This document shows, one piece after another, positions 6,546-15,094 of a stretch of DNA of 24,361 nucleotides. This stretch comes from an uncultured Rhodobiaceae bacterium (GTDB taxonomy: Archaea; Thermoplasmatota; Poseidoniia; Poseidoniales; Poseidoniaceae), in assembly GCA_937911445.1 (NCBI GenBank), contig CALDQY010000196.1, forward strand, positions 1-24,361. Reading direction: 5' to 3'. A program made the translations under genes and the position numbers. How positions within the stretch are numbered: the first letter of the stretch is position 1; each line of letters begins with the position of its first letter. The notes under the pieces were generated by a model that saw only the letters and a list, made by a program, of their open reading frames with translations, was not told the DNA's origin and did no database searches.

Positions 6546-7637
6546 TCAACGGCCTGGCTTGTTACGGGTCCAACGACCCGTTTGCTTGTTGAAGAACAAA
6601 CCCGCTTTCTTCATCCACTTGTTGAACTTGGTTGCACCAGCACCGGTGCGGAGAATGAAGTCTTCTCGGTCTTCTTGTGCTTGGATGTAGCCCTTAACCG
6701 CAAGGGTTTGGTCAATCCAATCGTTGATGTCCATCAGACCGCCACTGAGGCCAGTGGATTCGATTTCAGCACTGATGAGATCGGCTGTTGCTCCAGTTGC
6801 TTCGAGATCCTTACGGAGTTGCTCGTTCACATCGGCAAAGCCCATGTTCGCTGGCTTCGGAGGAACAGGATTTCGTGGGGGTTTGTCGACATCGATGGTA
6901 ATTCGAGAACCGTTCTCGAGGCGAGTGTTGACCATATCGCTGAGTGAGGGCGTGAAACTGGTTTCACATTCCCAGCAGATAAGAGCGAAGTCTTCGCTTC
7001 GGTCCATGTCTCGAGATTGACGAGGATCCATCTCATCTCCGCATTCGGGGCAAGCGTGGAAAATCAAGGCAGGAACGTGCTTGCGACGGAAGTCGACAAT
7101 GTCTTGCGGCGTACCTTCGAGCTCGAGCATTTCGTGGTCACGAGCGGCTTCTAAGCCACGGGTTTCGAGTTGATCTCGAATCTTGACCTTCTGGTCGTCT
7201 TTGCCTTCATCATCAAGGCTGTTCTCGAGTTTAACAATGAGCTCTACGGTTTTCCCAAGTCGGTTCATGATGAGTTTCTTGTCTTTGAATGCAGTGACCT
7301 TGGCGAGTTTGATTCGCTCTTTCTGCTCCGCAAGTTCGCTGAGAACGTCCTTCTGCTTGCGCTTGAAACGCATCTCTTCGATACGGCTTTCTTGCTTGCG
7401 ATCAGGTGCGAGAACCTTGGCCAAGAATCGTTCTTTACCGTGGCTTTGTGGTCCTTCTGCGATAATGCTGATGACACCTTCAGCAATGTCTTGCTTGAGG
7501 CCATAGTTTTCGACGAGCTTTTCAGCATCGATCTTTTTCAAATCGCCAATTTTCAAACCCGCATCAGCGAGCAGTTGTGCGGTTGAGTCGTCGATACCTC
7601 GACGAAGTAGTGCAAGATAGGTGTCTTTCTTTGCCAT
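6546..7637 (-). CDS. Helix-hairpin-helix plus zinc-ribbon protein, function unknown
   Basis: 363 residues. The N-terminal 60 residues read as a helix-hairpin-helix repeat (LLRRGIDDSTAQLLADAG, then LVENYGLKQDIAEGVI), a fold that usually contacts nucleic acid backbones. A long charged region follows (65-190), probably helical. Residues 194-227 form a four-Cys zinc ribbon: C196-x2-C199 (HACPECG) and C221-x2-C224 (ICWECE). The C-terminal 100 residues include a basic/aromatic end (FNKWMKKAGLFFNKQTGRWTR). Together this suggests a DNA- or RNA-associated protein, but I do not recognise a named family. GGAGG 8-12 bases before the ATG supports the start. It has its own upstream interval of 76 bases and heads the ferredoxin-xseA-xseB cluster. 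Confidence 0.8.
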   Translation of the reverse strand: MAKKDTYLALLRRGIDDSTAQLLADAGLKIGDLKKIDAEKLVENYGLKQDIAEGVISIIAEGPQSHGKERFLAKVLAPDRKQESRIEEMRFKRKQKDVLSELAEQKERIKLAKVTAFKDKKLIMNRLGKTVELIVKLENSLDDEGKDDQKVKIRDQLETRGLEAARDHEMLELEGTPQDIVDFRRKHVPALIFHACPECGDEMDPRQSRDMDRSEDFALICWECETSFTPSLSDMVNTRLENGSRITIDVDKPPRNPVPPKPANMGFADVNEQLRKDLEATGATADLISAEIESTGLSGGLMDINDWIDQTLAVKGYIQAQEDREDFILRTGAGATKFNKWMKKAGLFFNKQTGRWTRNKPGR

Positions 7638-7713
7638 ATCATCCCCTCCGACAATGTCAAGCGAGGGGACCTTCCTAAGAAAACCCTCCCCCGCTGTTGT
7701 TTACTCTAATTTA
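7638..7713 (-). promoter_or_regulatory. Promoter and leader of the HhH/zinc-ribbon gene
   Basis: On the minus strand, GATAAATTAG just after the rsmA stop is a plausible TATA element. It is followed by a G/C-rich imperfect inverted repeat (GCGGGGG against CCCCTCGC) and by CGGAGGGGATGAT directly before the ATG at 7637. The TATA call is weak; the Shine-Dalgarno is clear. Confidence 0.4.
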
Positions 7714-8580
7714 TCACATCGAGCCTTTTTCAACCTTCTCCGCAAGTTGAACCCAATCGTCCAACGTTAACTCTTCAGGACGTGCATCCATCATCTCCAA
7801 TTCCTGGAGTGATTGCATGGCATCCTTCCATCGTTGAGCGTGCCATCCTTTGATTCGCGAAATACGCTTGGGCGCCCTCCTGAGAGTTGAACGAATCTTC
7901 TTTCTTCGTTGTTCAAATGCATGATGAATCGTTTGCCGTACCAGCCGCTTATCGACGGAGAACACTTTGTTGTGTGGGCACAACTCAATCACTTGAGATT
8001 GAACGGCAGGTTGAGGGCTGAAATGATGTGGTGGCACCATGTGATGCTCGGTGACATCCCAATCCAGTGCAACGGTCATACCGAGCGAACCAACGTCTGC
8101 AGGGTGGTTCATTGACAGGCGCTGACCGAATTCATGTTGGACCATAAGAACGACTTGTTGCAATACGCCTTCCTGTTCTTTGAGATATCGAGTGAGTTTT
8201 TCGATCAATGGAGATGATATTTGGTATGGAATGTTTGCAACGACTTTGGTGATGTCCGATGGCCATGCAGCGTTCAATGCATCATCATGGTGAAGGATGA
8301 GTTGCTTCGTATTCTGTTCTTCACGAAATGCTTCATCGAGGTGCAAAACAGGAGCATCATCGATTTCGATGGCTGTAACGTTTGCACCAGTCTTCAGTAG
8401 GTATTGGGTGAGTGTTCCAGGTCCTGGACCGATTTCGAGAATGTGATCGTCTTTGTTCACTCCAGCAATCGCAACCATGCGTTCAAGCATCGCATCATCA
8501 ATGAGAAAATGTTGGCCTAAATCGGTGTTTGGTGGTTGATAGGCCCGTAGACGGTCAACCAATTCACGTGCAGATTTCAT
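7714..8580 (-). CDS. rsmA: 16S rRNA adenine dimethyltransferase RsmA/KsgA (Dim1)
   Basis: 288 residues. It dimethylates the two adjacent adenines in the 3'-terminal hairpin of 16S rRNA with S-adenosylmethionine. Seen: the N-terminal QHFLID segment (23-28), SAM motif ILEIGPGPGTLT (47-58), the acidic EIDD after strand 2 (about 72-75), catalytic NIPY (116-119), and a C-terminal helical domain with HHAFEQRRKKIRSTL, which is the rRNA-binding region of the family. It starts within the stop of the DUF655 gene (ATGA at 8577-8580). The order eL21, RpoF, DUF655, RsmA is a known archaeal arrangement. The protein ends with a short charged tail after EEL-TLDDWVQL. Confidence 0.95.
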   Translation of the reverse strand: MKSARELVDRLRAYQPPNTDLGQHFLIDDAMLERMVAIAGVNKDDHILEIGPGPGTLTQYLLKTGANVTAIEIDDAPVLHLDEAFREEQNTKQLILHHDDALNAAWPSDITKVVANIPYQISSPLIEKLTRYLKEQEGVLQQVVLMVQHEFGQRLSMNHPADVGSLGMTVALDWDVTEHHMVPPHHFSPQPAVQSQVIELCPHNKVFSVDKRLVRQTIHHAFEQRRKKIRSTLRRAPKRISRIKGWHAQRWKDAMQSLQELEMMDARPEELTLDDWVQLAEKVEKGSM

Positions 8581-9338
8581 GCATTCACCGGGAACAGGTG
8601 GTCGATGAGGCGAGGTTGAAGCGTCCGATCTTCGACTTCAGAAAAGAATCGACGTGCCAGAAGTTCAGCAGAATCAATGCCACATTTCTCGTTCAATTCT
8701 TGCATCGATGAGAAGCCTGACGAGCCTCGCAACTCAGCCATTTGCAACGCCTTCTTATTGCCAATGCCTGCAAGAAGCTCGAAGGCGTGTTGTTTCAAGG
8801 AGAGATTCCCTGCTTTGTTGAAGAAGGCATCTACGAAGTGTTTTCCATGCTCCTCAACAAACAACTGGATAATGAGTGGAAAGTCCATCTTGGCTGAGTT
8901 GGACATTTTGTCCATGCGAGCCCCTCCGAGTATGGACCCTGAAGGCGAGCCTTTGCCATCGCCTCCAACGTAGATACGCATGCTTGGGAGCAATGCTTCG
9001 CTTGATTCGATCGCAATTCGGCAAGGAATGACAGTGTCTTCAGTGAATCCAGTCACTACGCCCTCGGACATATCGTGTTCAACAACTCGGACCCATTTTG
9101 CATCGTAGAGGGGTTGTCCGTCTCGACGGCGTTGTTGCGGTCGTTGGTTGCCTCTGTTGTTGCGACGCTGTTGTGAGCGTTGTTGAGGACGTTGCTGACG
9201 TTGCGGTTGTTGCTCAGGTTTCTTCTGAGGCTTTGGAATCTCTTTGCGACCGGTAGCAGGAGGGGGCATGGAGGTATCAACAGACGGCTTAGCCTTGTTG
9301 AATTTACGAGGTGTGTAATCACGGCCAGGGCGGCTCAT
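8577..9338 (-). CDS. DUF655 RNA-binding protein with Gln/Arg-rich N-terminus
   Basis: About 253 residues. The N-terminal 80 residues are low-complexity and very rich in Gln, Arg and Pro, probably disordered and able to bind RNA. The rest fits the archaeal DUF655 family: a beta domain with RVVEHDMSEGVVTGFTEDT, then a helix-hairpin-helix region with AFELLAGIGNKKALQMAELRG and a following FSSMQEL segment. Its place between rpoF and rsmA is where archaea usually keep DUF655, which supports a role tied to ribosome or RNA maturation, although the biochemical function is unknown to me. I choose ATG 9338 because GGAAGTGAT precedes it at ribosome-binding distance; a GTG at 9347 lies within that element. 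The stop overlaps the rsmA start by four bases. Confidence 0.88.
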   Translation of the reverse strand: MSRPGRDYTPRKFNKAKPSVDTSMPPPATGRKEIPKPQKKPEQQPQRQQRPQQRSQQRRNNRGNQRPQQRRRDGQPLYDAKWVRVVEHDMSEGVVTGFTEDTVIPCRIAIESSEALLPSMRIYVGGDGKGSPSGSILGGARMDKMSNSAKMDFPLIIQLFVEEHGKHFVDAFFNKAGNLSLKQHAFELLAGIGNKKALQMAELRGSSGFSSMQELNEKCGIDSAELLARRFFSEVEDRTLQPRLIDHLFPVNA

Positions 9339-9362
9339 GCCAATCACTTCCGGTTATGTTGT

Positions 9363-9725
9363 TCATTCAATGCCGACGTGTTGTCGGACGAGTTCGATGA
9401 CGGCGTTGATGTCTCCATCATCGATGGATGCTCGGCGGCTGGCCATAACAGCCTTGATTTCAATTTCGCTGAGAGGCATAAGTTCAGCAAGCTTTGCAGC
9501 GAGTTCAGGGTACTTCTCAAATGCCGGGAGTTCAGCGATGGCGTTCTTGAGCGCTTCGAAGACAGCAGCATCGGTTGGGTATCCGTTGCGATTGTCGCTT
9601 GCTGCCCACTCAGCGTGGAACAATGCAGCGCGCTGCTCGTACGTCAAATCTCTTCGACGCTCTTGAGCACCCATCAAAAGGTCTCGAACGGTAGCAAAGT
9701 CGACGATTTTCTCTTCTTCAGTCAT
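9363..9725 (-). CDS. rpoF: DNA-directed RNA polymerase subunit Rpb4/RpoF
   Basis: About 120 residues, the normal size of archaeal RpoF. It forms the stalk of RNA polymerase with RpoE. The sequence is helical, with the family features: an N-terminal strand and tip segment, a middle helix LTYEQRAALFHAEWAA, and the C-terminal HRDC-like region LAELMPLSEIEIKAVMASRR followed by INAVIELVRQHV. ATG 9725 is preferred because GAGTGATCACC before it matches the 16S 3' end; the alternative GTG at 9734 lies in that element and would overlap the eL21 stop. The neighbours eL21 upstream and DUF655 downstream confirm the assignment. Confidence 0.92.
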   Translation of the reverse strand: MTEEEKIVDFATVRDLLMGAQERRRDLTYEQRAALFHAEWAASDNRNGYPTDAAVFEALKNAIAELPAFEKYPELAAKLAELMPLSEIEIKAVMASRRASIDDGDINAVIELVRQHVGIE

Positions 9726-9730
9726 GGTGA

Positions 9731-10021
9731 TCACTCAAGAGGGCGAAGGTGTTCTGGGCGGGCGATGACAGTCTTCTGCATGTTTCCGTCCTTCACGGAG
9801 ACAACCCAGGCGACGCCTTGTCGCTTCTGGATGAATCCTGTACGGCCGTGGAATCGGCGGTGAGGCATGCCCATTTGTTGGCTACCGTCCAAAACGATTG
9901 CAACGCGGTCACCCTCTTCGTAGTTGTGCATAATGCGGTTGATGTACGTTCGAGAACGGTCTTTTCGTCGTCGACGAAGGATGCTTCGTGTCCCTACTCG
10001 TTGTCCCTTGGATCGCTTCAT
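9731..10021 (-). CDS. rpl21e: Large ribosomal subunit protein eL21 (L21e)
   Basis: 96 residues from the chosen ATG. The start MKRSKGQRVGTRSIL followed by an Arg/Lys-rich stretch, then GDRVAIVLDGSQQMGMPHRRFHGRTG and VVSVKDGNMQKTVIARPEHLRP, is the eL21 pattern found only in archaea and eukaryotes. It binds the large subunit near 5S and 23S rRNA. ATG 10021 is favoured over an upstream in-frame ATG at 10036, because GGAGGT ends seven bases before it, inside the codons of the longer version. It is the first gene of the eL21-RpoF-DUF655-RsmA operon, with a TATA box upstream. Confidence 0.95.
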   Translation of the reverse strand: MKRSKGQRVGTRSILRRRRKDRSRTYINRIMHNYEEGDRVAIVLDGSQQMGMPHRRFHGRTGFIQKRQGVAWVVSVKDGNMQKTVIARPEHLRPLE

Positions 10022-10098
10022 TCTAGTGACCTCCATGGTTCGAAACTTGCATTACGCTGATTCGAGGCATCTCTGCGACCTACCCACTGCATATAAGC
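10022..10098 (-). promoter_or_regulatory. TATA promoter and leader of the eL21-RpoF-DUF655-RsmA operon
   Basis: On the minus strand CTTATATGC (plus 10089-10097) is a good archaeal TATA box. A start about 25 bases downstream would fall near 10067 and leave a leader of about 45 bases carrying GGAGGT (10034-10029) before the ATG at 10021. Confidence 0.65.
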
Positions 10099-10119
10099 AC
10101 CGCGATGAATCAAGTCCAC

Positions 10120-11829
10120 TCAATCAGCGTGGATATCTCCAACATCGAGCCATTCAACCGTGCATTTTGCCTTGATGAGCGAGGCGATGGACGGTTGTGT
10201 TCGGCCATCATCACCGTGAACGGTTTCCTTGACGTAGGTTCCTGACTCACAACGGAGCGTGAATTCGACGTAGATGTTGCCCACATCGTTGAATTCGACG
10301 CTCGCATCACGTGTTTCGATGACTTTCCGCCGTCGCACGAGATCGGCTCTACGGTGTGCCACACGTTCGGGTGTTCGTTGAGCAAGATTCACGCCTTCGA
10401 GCTTCTCAATGATGTCAAGGATGGTCGTTTCATCTGGCAGAGGAAGCATCTCGACTGGCTCTGGATTGGTGGCGAGTAGGTTGGTAATTAGTTCGGCCTT
10501 CACACCCTTCTCTGAGCACTTCCGTTCGATGCACAATTCAACAAGTTCCGCTTTCTTCATTTTCTTGAGGTCCGCTTCATCGAGAATTGAAACTTCAACT
10601 CGTTCTAGAGGTTTCTTTGGATTGTCTTTCTTGTCCCCTCGGCGACGGTGTTTACGGCGACCTCGTCCACGTTGTTGGACGTCTTCCTTTGTCAGATCCA
10701 GCGGTGCAGTAAGAACGTCCAGCTCTGGTTGAGAAAGTGGTTCGACAAGGAACCGAATCGTGTAGGATTTCTCAGCGGGCGTATCCTTGACTCGAACAAC
10801 TTCGCTGCGATTGGATCTGCGTACATCGGTGATTTCAATCGAGCCTTTAGCACGTTCATTGACGGCTTTCATCGCTGACTTGTAATCGATGTCCCATCGC
10901 TTTGGTTCTTTGATTTCGAGAACAAATGGCCGTCCCCGACCAAGGCATCGAACGTCGATGTCTTCTCGGCCCATGCCGTGGAAAGCATGCTCACGGCCTT
11001 CGAACAATTCGATGATTGGGTTACCGATGAGATCTTGAACGCTTGAAGGATACTGTTGCCCAGTATCGTTGCACTTGGCACAACCTCGTCCCTTACAAGC
11101 ACGACAAGGCCAGCGTGTTTGAGGAATACCACGTTCGTGTTTCTTGTAGCGTCCGTAGATGTAAGCACTGCGAACATCGAGAGTGACGGTGAGGGTTAGA
11201 ACATCGATCAGTGCCAAGATATCGGGTTTGTCGTTCACGATTGACACACCTTCAAGTCGCTCGTTTAATTTCTCAGAGATCAAACCAACAAGTGACGGTT
11301 TCAATCCATCAGAACCACCGGCAGCATATTGCTTTCGAATACCCTCTTCATGCTCAATTTGATCCTTTGGAAATCGAGCACCGATTTGCAACTTCTGGAT
11401 ATCGTATCCTGCTAAGGCATCTTCGATAACATCTGCAAGGAGGTCGACTTCTTCAAACAAGTTCTCACAGAATGGACATAGTGGAATCTCTTGACGAATG
11501 TTCAAGAGACGCTGATTTCCTTCGCTGATCGATTCTCTGATTTGTTGACCGGATGATTCGTTGCTCTGCTGGAAGGAGCGCTTACCGCCCAATCGACCAA
11601 GACATGGGTCGCAGGTTCCCATGCGAAGCAGGTGCTTCAGTCCAGCTGGCGATGGTGCACGTGGAATCTCTTCGGTATGTTCTTCCAACTGTTCAGGTTC
11701 TTCCAATTGTTCAGGTTCTTCCTGCGTTTCTTGTACATCGTCCCAAAGTGAGTAATCGGTTGAACCGAAGCCAGAATTAGCGTACTTCATCCAATCTTCT
11801 TCATCATCAGGTGTAGAATCATCGACCAT
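10120..11829 (-). CDS. pus10: tRNA pseudouridine synthase Pus10 with SAP-like insertion
   Basis: 569 residues, longer than the roughly 400-450 usual for archaeal Pus10. The enzyme makes pseudouridine 54/55 in the tRNA T-loop. Order: acidic N-terminal tail with a tandem EEPEQL repeat (about 37-52), zinc-binding Cys pairs (C73/C76, C118/C121), the accessory region with another Cys-rich turn (C242, C245, C250, C253), then the catalytic motif HGMGREDIDVRCLGRGRPF (284-302) with the active Asp in it. The C-terminal signature QRTPERVAHRRADLVR (484-499) and GTYVKETVHGDDGRTQPS (530-547) are complete. Between these lies an extra stretch (about 380-465): an Arg/Lys cluster, then a SAP-like helix pair (LKKMKKAELVELCIERK, KGVKAELITNLL). 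AGGTGA 5 bases before the ATG supports the start. Confidence 0.9.
   Translation of the reverse strand: MVDDSTPDDEEDWMKYANSGFGSTDYSLWDDVQETQEEPEQLEEPEQLEEHTEEIPRAPSPAGLKHLLRMGTCDPCLGRLGGKRSFQQSNESSGQQIRESISEGNQRLLNIRQEIPLCPFCENLFEEVDLLADVIEDALAGYDIQKLQIGARFPKDQIEHEEGIRKQYAAGGSDGLKPSLVGLISEKLNERLEGVSIVNDKPDILALIDVLTLTVTLDVRSAYIYGRYKKHERGIPQTRWPCRACKGRGCAKCNDTGQQYPSSVQDLIGNPIIELFEGREHAFHGMGREDIDVRCLGRGRPFVLEIKEPKRWDIDYKSAMKAVNERAKGSIEITDVRRSNRSEVVRVKDTPAEKSYTIRFLVEPLSQPELDVLTAPLDLTKEDVQQRGRGRRKHRRRGDKKDNPKKPLERVEVSILDEADLKKMKKAELVELCIERKCSEKGVKAELITNLLATNPEPVEMLPLPDETTILDIIEKLEGVNLAQRTPERVAHRRADLVRRRKVIETRDASVEFNDVGNIYVEFTLRCESGTYVKETVHGDDGRTQPSIASLIKAKCTVEWLDVGDIHAD
11680..11722 (-). repeat. 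18-base tandem repeat, 2.4 copies, inside Pus10
   Basis: The 18-base unit TTCTTCCAACTGTTCAGG (plus strand) at 11680-11697 is repeated at 11698-11715 with one difference, and the first 7 bases come a third time. It encodes tandem acidic hexapeptides (EEPEQL) in the N-terminal tail and keeps the frame. Confidence 0.85.
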
Positions 11830-11907
11830 TGTTTCACCTACCGCCGGTGGGACAACCCATTCGACCGCATACCTCCGTCACGGGTATCCTTCAAGAAGAC
11901 ACCGATG

Positions 11908-14900
11908 CTATTCTTCTTCAGAATCTGACTTCGTGAATTGATGCAACAGCCCCAACGCTGCCGTTGTAAGGACAAGACTTGCGATCAATGAGAGGAAGAT
12001 CATCGCAGCAGAGAAGATTCCAAAGTTGCTGAATAGACCCATTGGAGATAGTGCGATAACCGAGAACCCAGCAATATCGGAAGCAGCGCTTCCGATGAGT
12101 GCAAGACTGCAAGCGCCTCCTACAGCATGCAAGGCCTGCTTGTGCGATTCGCCCTTTTCACGACTTTCACGATACCGTTCCGTGACGTGAATGCAGTAGT
12201 CGATTCCAACACCCAGTGAGATGGTAGCGATTGTCACGGTGACGATGTTCAGGCTTGCACCAGCGACTTCCATCAAACCGTACAGCCACACAACGACGAG
12301 GAGAATCGGACCCAACGTCACCAACGCTTGCTTGATTGATCGGAAACCAACTGCGAGGGATACGAAGACAAAGAGAGAACCGAGGACTAGCGAGGATTGC
12401 ATCTCATTTTGCATTTCGGTTGAAGCAACATAACGTGTCACTGGACGCCCAGTTGTCATGACCCATGTTAGTGGTTCTTCCTCGGTTGTTGAAGTTCCTG
12501 CAACCTCACGTGTGCCCGTTGATAGATTGGTGAAGACTTCCAGATCTTCCCATAACTTGTCCATAGCAGGTGCAAGACTTGGGAAGTCTTCTGGACCAGT
12601 GATGCCAAACCGGATCAGCATGTGCTCATATTCAGCGGGTTGTCCATTGATGTCGAGCCAAGGCTGCGTAGGGTCCAGATCAACGCTCGGCATGATATAG
12701 AGACTGACAATGCTTGCAGGGATGGAAGGGATTGGACCGACTCCTGGAACGCCTTCGAGTGTCAGGAAACCGTACATGAAGGCAAGACAATCACGGTCTT
12801 CGGTGTCGATGAATCCGATTTGCGTCGTGTTGCATCCAACACCGTTTCCTTCAACATCTGGATTCCAGCCACGGGCTCGGAACGGTTCATCGTTCAGAAC
12901 CATGGAACCTTGAGCTGCAAACACCAACTCATCGAGAGCGAGAAGGTCGATATTACCATCAGGTGTCTTTGTGATCTTTTCAGGTATGCCTTCCTGTGGT
13001 GTATTCATTCGCTGTCGCAGCTCGTCAATACCAGCATACACACGAGGGTCGAGCACATCGCCTTCAATCAGCAACATGGCAGGTTCGCCTTCATCAGAGA
13101 ACCGTTCGTTGACGATGTTGACGCCTTGTGCGAAGTCAGAGGATTCATCGAGGAAATCTTCAACCGCAAAATCGCCCTCAAGATTGGACATGGCAATGCT
13201 TGCTGGGACAGTCAAAAGCAAGGCGAGTATGGCAATAACAACCGAATTCTTGAATCGTCCACTTTGAATGGTTAACCCACGCAACCACTTTTCTGGAACC
13301 AAGTGTGTAATTTGACGCTCTTCAATGGACTTGCCTTTTCGATGTTCGAGCCACTCGTCAAAACTCATTCGCAGCAATGGGACCCACAAACCAGTCAACA
13401 AGAATGCAGCAAGGATTCCCATGGCTGCTTCGATACCGAAACTGCGCAAGGCTGCGATATCTGAGAAGAGATTCGCAGAGAAGGCAGCCATTGTTGTGAT
13501 CGATGTGAGCATGATGGCACGACCGACTCGGGTCAGCGTAATGGTACCAGATTCTGAGGCACTCTTGCCAAGTTTACGTTCCTCCTTGTAGCGATGAAGA
13601 GCATGGAGAGAATCATCAATGCCTAGAGCGAGAACGAGAATCGGCAGTAGATTTGAGAATTGAGAACGCGCAATGATGTCCCATCCAAAGAAACCTGTAA
13701 GATTCGAGATGTGGCCGATGAATCCCTGCATCCATAACAGGGCTCCACCCAGAGCAACAACGACGATGGCTACGTCGCTTACTCGCCTCAAACTGACATA
13801 GAGGAGTCCGAGAATAATTAGACCCATCAAGGCAATGAGTCCTGTCGAGGACTGAAGTTCCCGGTTGACTTCAACATTGACGCCTTGTCCGACAAGCAGC
13901 GTGAGAGACGCTCGATCATGGGAGCGAAGATGACCTTCGAGATCCATGTAGGTCCATTCGACCGAACATCCAGCACCCTCCTCTTTCTTGAGTTCAAGAC
14001 AATACTCTTCTGAGTATTGAGGTGGATGAAGAACAAGTTCGTTGTTGGCCAATCGATACCCACCGATGACCAAACCTTCGTCGGACGTTCGAATGGACTT
14101 CTCTTGCTTCGCATCCTTCCAGACAATCTCCCAGCCACTTTCTTCGAGCGAAGCGCGGTCGAGTTGAACCAGTAGCCATGAGGCAGAACCGCTCCAGCGG
14201 CCGTACCCCGTGTATTCGTTTTGCCAATTACCCTCTGAATCAAGTGAACCCCCGATTGGGCCCTGCTGAATCGAAGTAATGTCGGAGACAAATCCACGGT
14301 CCAATGAAATCCATCGTAGGAAGTCATTGTTGCTACCTTCAGCCATTCGTGCTGCAGCCATGTCGATGTGGGCTTGTGTAACGTTCACATCGTCAAAACT
14401 CAAGCAATCGAGTGGAAAACAATCGGTCCAATTTGTTGGTGCTGGAGTAGGAACGCCGAGCGGAGAGAGTCCTGGCTGAGTTAGAATGGAGGTGTTGTTC
14501 ATGAAACCACGGAAAATGTCCGCAAGAGACATGACACCTGCGGTTTGGTGGCCCGTAACTTCGTTCACCAAGGGTTTGAGCGACTGACCCAATGGATGCT
14601 CTTCGACCAGTTTTGCTTTCTGATCGATTTCTTTGAGAATGGTGAGGTTGAGAATCCCGCCATCCGGTTCTGAAATACCAACCCATGGCTCTCCTGCCTC
14701 GATGATTTGGTCTGCTGGAGGAATGCTGGTGTAATCTGGTGTTCCACCATCGATGGTCAATGCAGGTTGCCATGTGCTCAAGTCTTCAACTTCAGATGGA
14801 TCTCGAACAGAGACGACGAATCCAAGAATGATTTCGCTCGTTGGAAATTCTGTATCAATGATGGTTTGAGCAGTCAGTTCAGGAGACTCCATCTCATAGG

Positions 14901-15033
14901 ATTCCATATCGATCGGTTGGAGTGCTGTGAGTGCACCTGGAATCATGAACAATGTCAGAATGAATACGGCAATGTGGACTCGTTTCCGATGAGCAACCAT
15001 GCCCTTTGAAAACCTCGCAAAACGAGTGTCCAT
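11908..15033 (-). CDS. MMPL/Patched-type RND transporter
   Basis: 1041 residues with the RND layout: an N-terminal membrane helix (about 18-38), a large outside domain (about 40-400), a block of membrane helices (about 405-555), a further helix near 595-615, a second outside domain, and a C-terminal helix block (about 880-1030). The transmembrane proton-relay signatures of MMPL-type RND proteins are present twice: ALGIDDSLHALHRY near residue 475 and LGVGIDYCIHVTERY near residue 945. Outside loops hold Cys pairs and NxT/S sites, fitting an exported domain. Members move lipids, sterol-like molecules or peptides out of the cell; the substrate here is unknown. It lies 61 bases after the M28 lipoprotein gene on the same strand and may be co-transcribed with it and with pus10 after. 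Confidence 0.88.
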   Translation of the reverse strand: MDTRFARFSKGMVAHRKRVHIAVFILTLFMIPGALTALQPIDMESYEMESPELTAQTIIDTEFPTSEIILGFVVSVRDPSEVEDLSTWQPALTIDGGTPDYTSIPPADQIIEAGEPWVGISEPDGGILNLTILKEIDQKAKLVEEHPLGQSLKPLVNEVTGHQTAGVMSLADIFRGFMNNTSILTQPGLSPLGVPTPAPTNWTDCFPLDCLSFDDVNVTQAHIDMAAARMAEGSNNDFLRWISLDRGFVSDITSIQQGPIGGSLDSEGNWQNEYTGYGRWSGSASWLLVQLDRASLEESGWEIVWKDAKQEKSIRTSDEGLVIGGYRLANNELVLHPPQYSEEYCLELKKEEGAGCSVEWTYMDLEGHLRSHDRASLTLLVGQGVNVEVNRELQSSTGLIALMGLIILGLLYVSLRRVSDVAIVVVALGGALLWMQGFIGHISNLTGFFGWDIIARSQFSNLLPILVLALGIDDSLHALHRYKEERKLGKSASESGTITLTRVGRAIMLTSITTMAAFSANLFSDIAALRSFGIEAAMGILAAFLLTGLWVPLLRMSFDEWLEHRKGKSIEERQITHLVPEKWLRGLTIQSGRFKNSVVIAILALLLTVPASIAMSNLEGDFAVEDFLDESSDFAQGVNIVNERFSDEGEPAMLLIEGDVLDPRVYAGIDELRQRMNTPQEGIPEKITKTPDGNIDLLALDELVFAAQGSMVLNDEPFRARGWNPDVEGNGVGCNTTQIGFIDTEDRDCLAFMYGFLTLEGVPGVGPIPSIPASIVSLYIMPSVDLDPTQPWLDINGQPAEYEHMLIRFGITGPEDFPSLAPAMDKLWEDLEVFTNLSTGTREVAGTSTTEEEPLTWVMTTGRPVTRYVASTEMQNEMQSSLVLGSLFVFVSLAVGFRSIKQALVTLGPILLVVVWLYGLMEVAGASLNIVTVTIATISLGVGIDYCIHVTERYRESREKGESHKQALHAVGGACSLALIGSAASDIAGFSVIALSPMGLFSNFGIFSAAMIFLSLIASLVLTTAALGLLHQFTKSDSEEE

Positions 15034-15094
15034 GTGCCAAGGGTTGGTTTATCCTTCATGAATGAATGTATTCCAATCAGAAAGAAAAGCGTCG

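Noticed and set aside
12622..13275. 217-codon plus-strand frame inside the RND gene
   Set aside because: Antisense shadow of a well-supported RND transporter; no promoter or ribosome-binding site.
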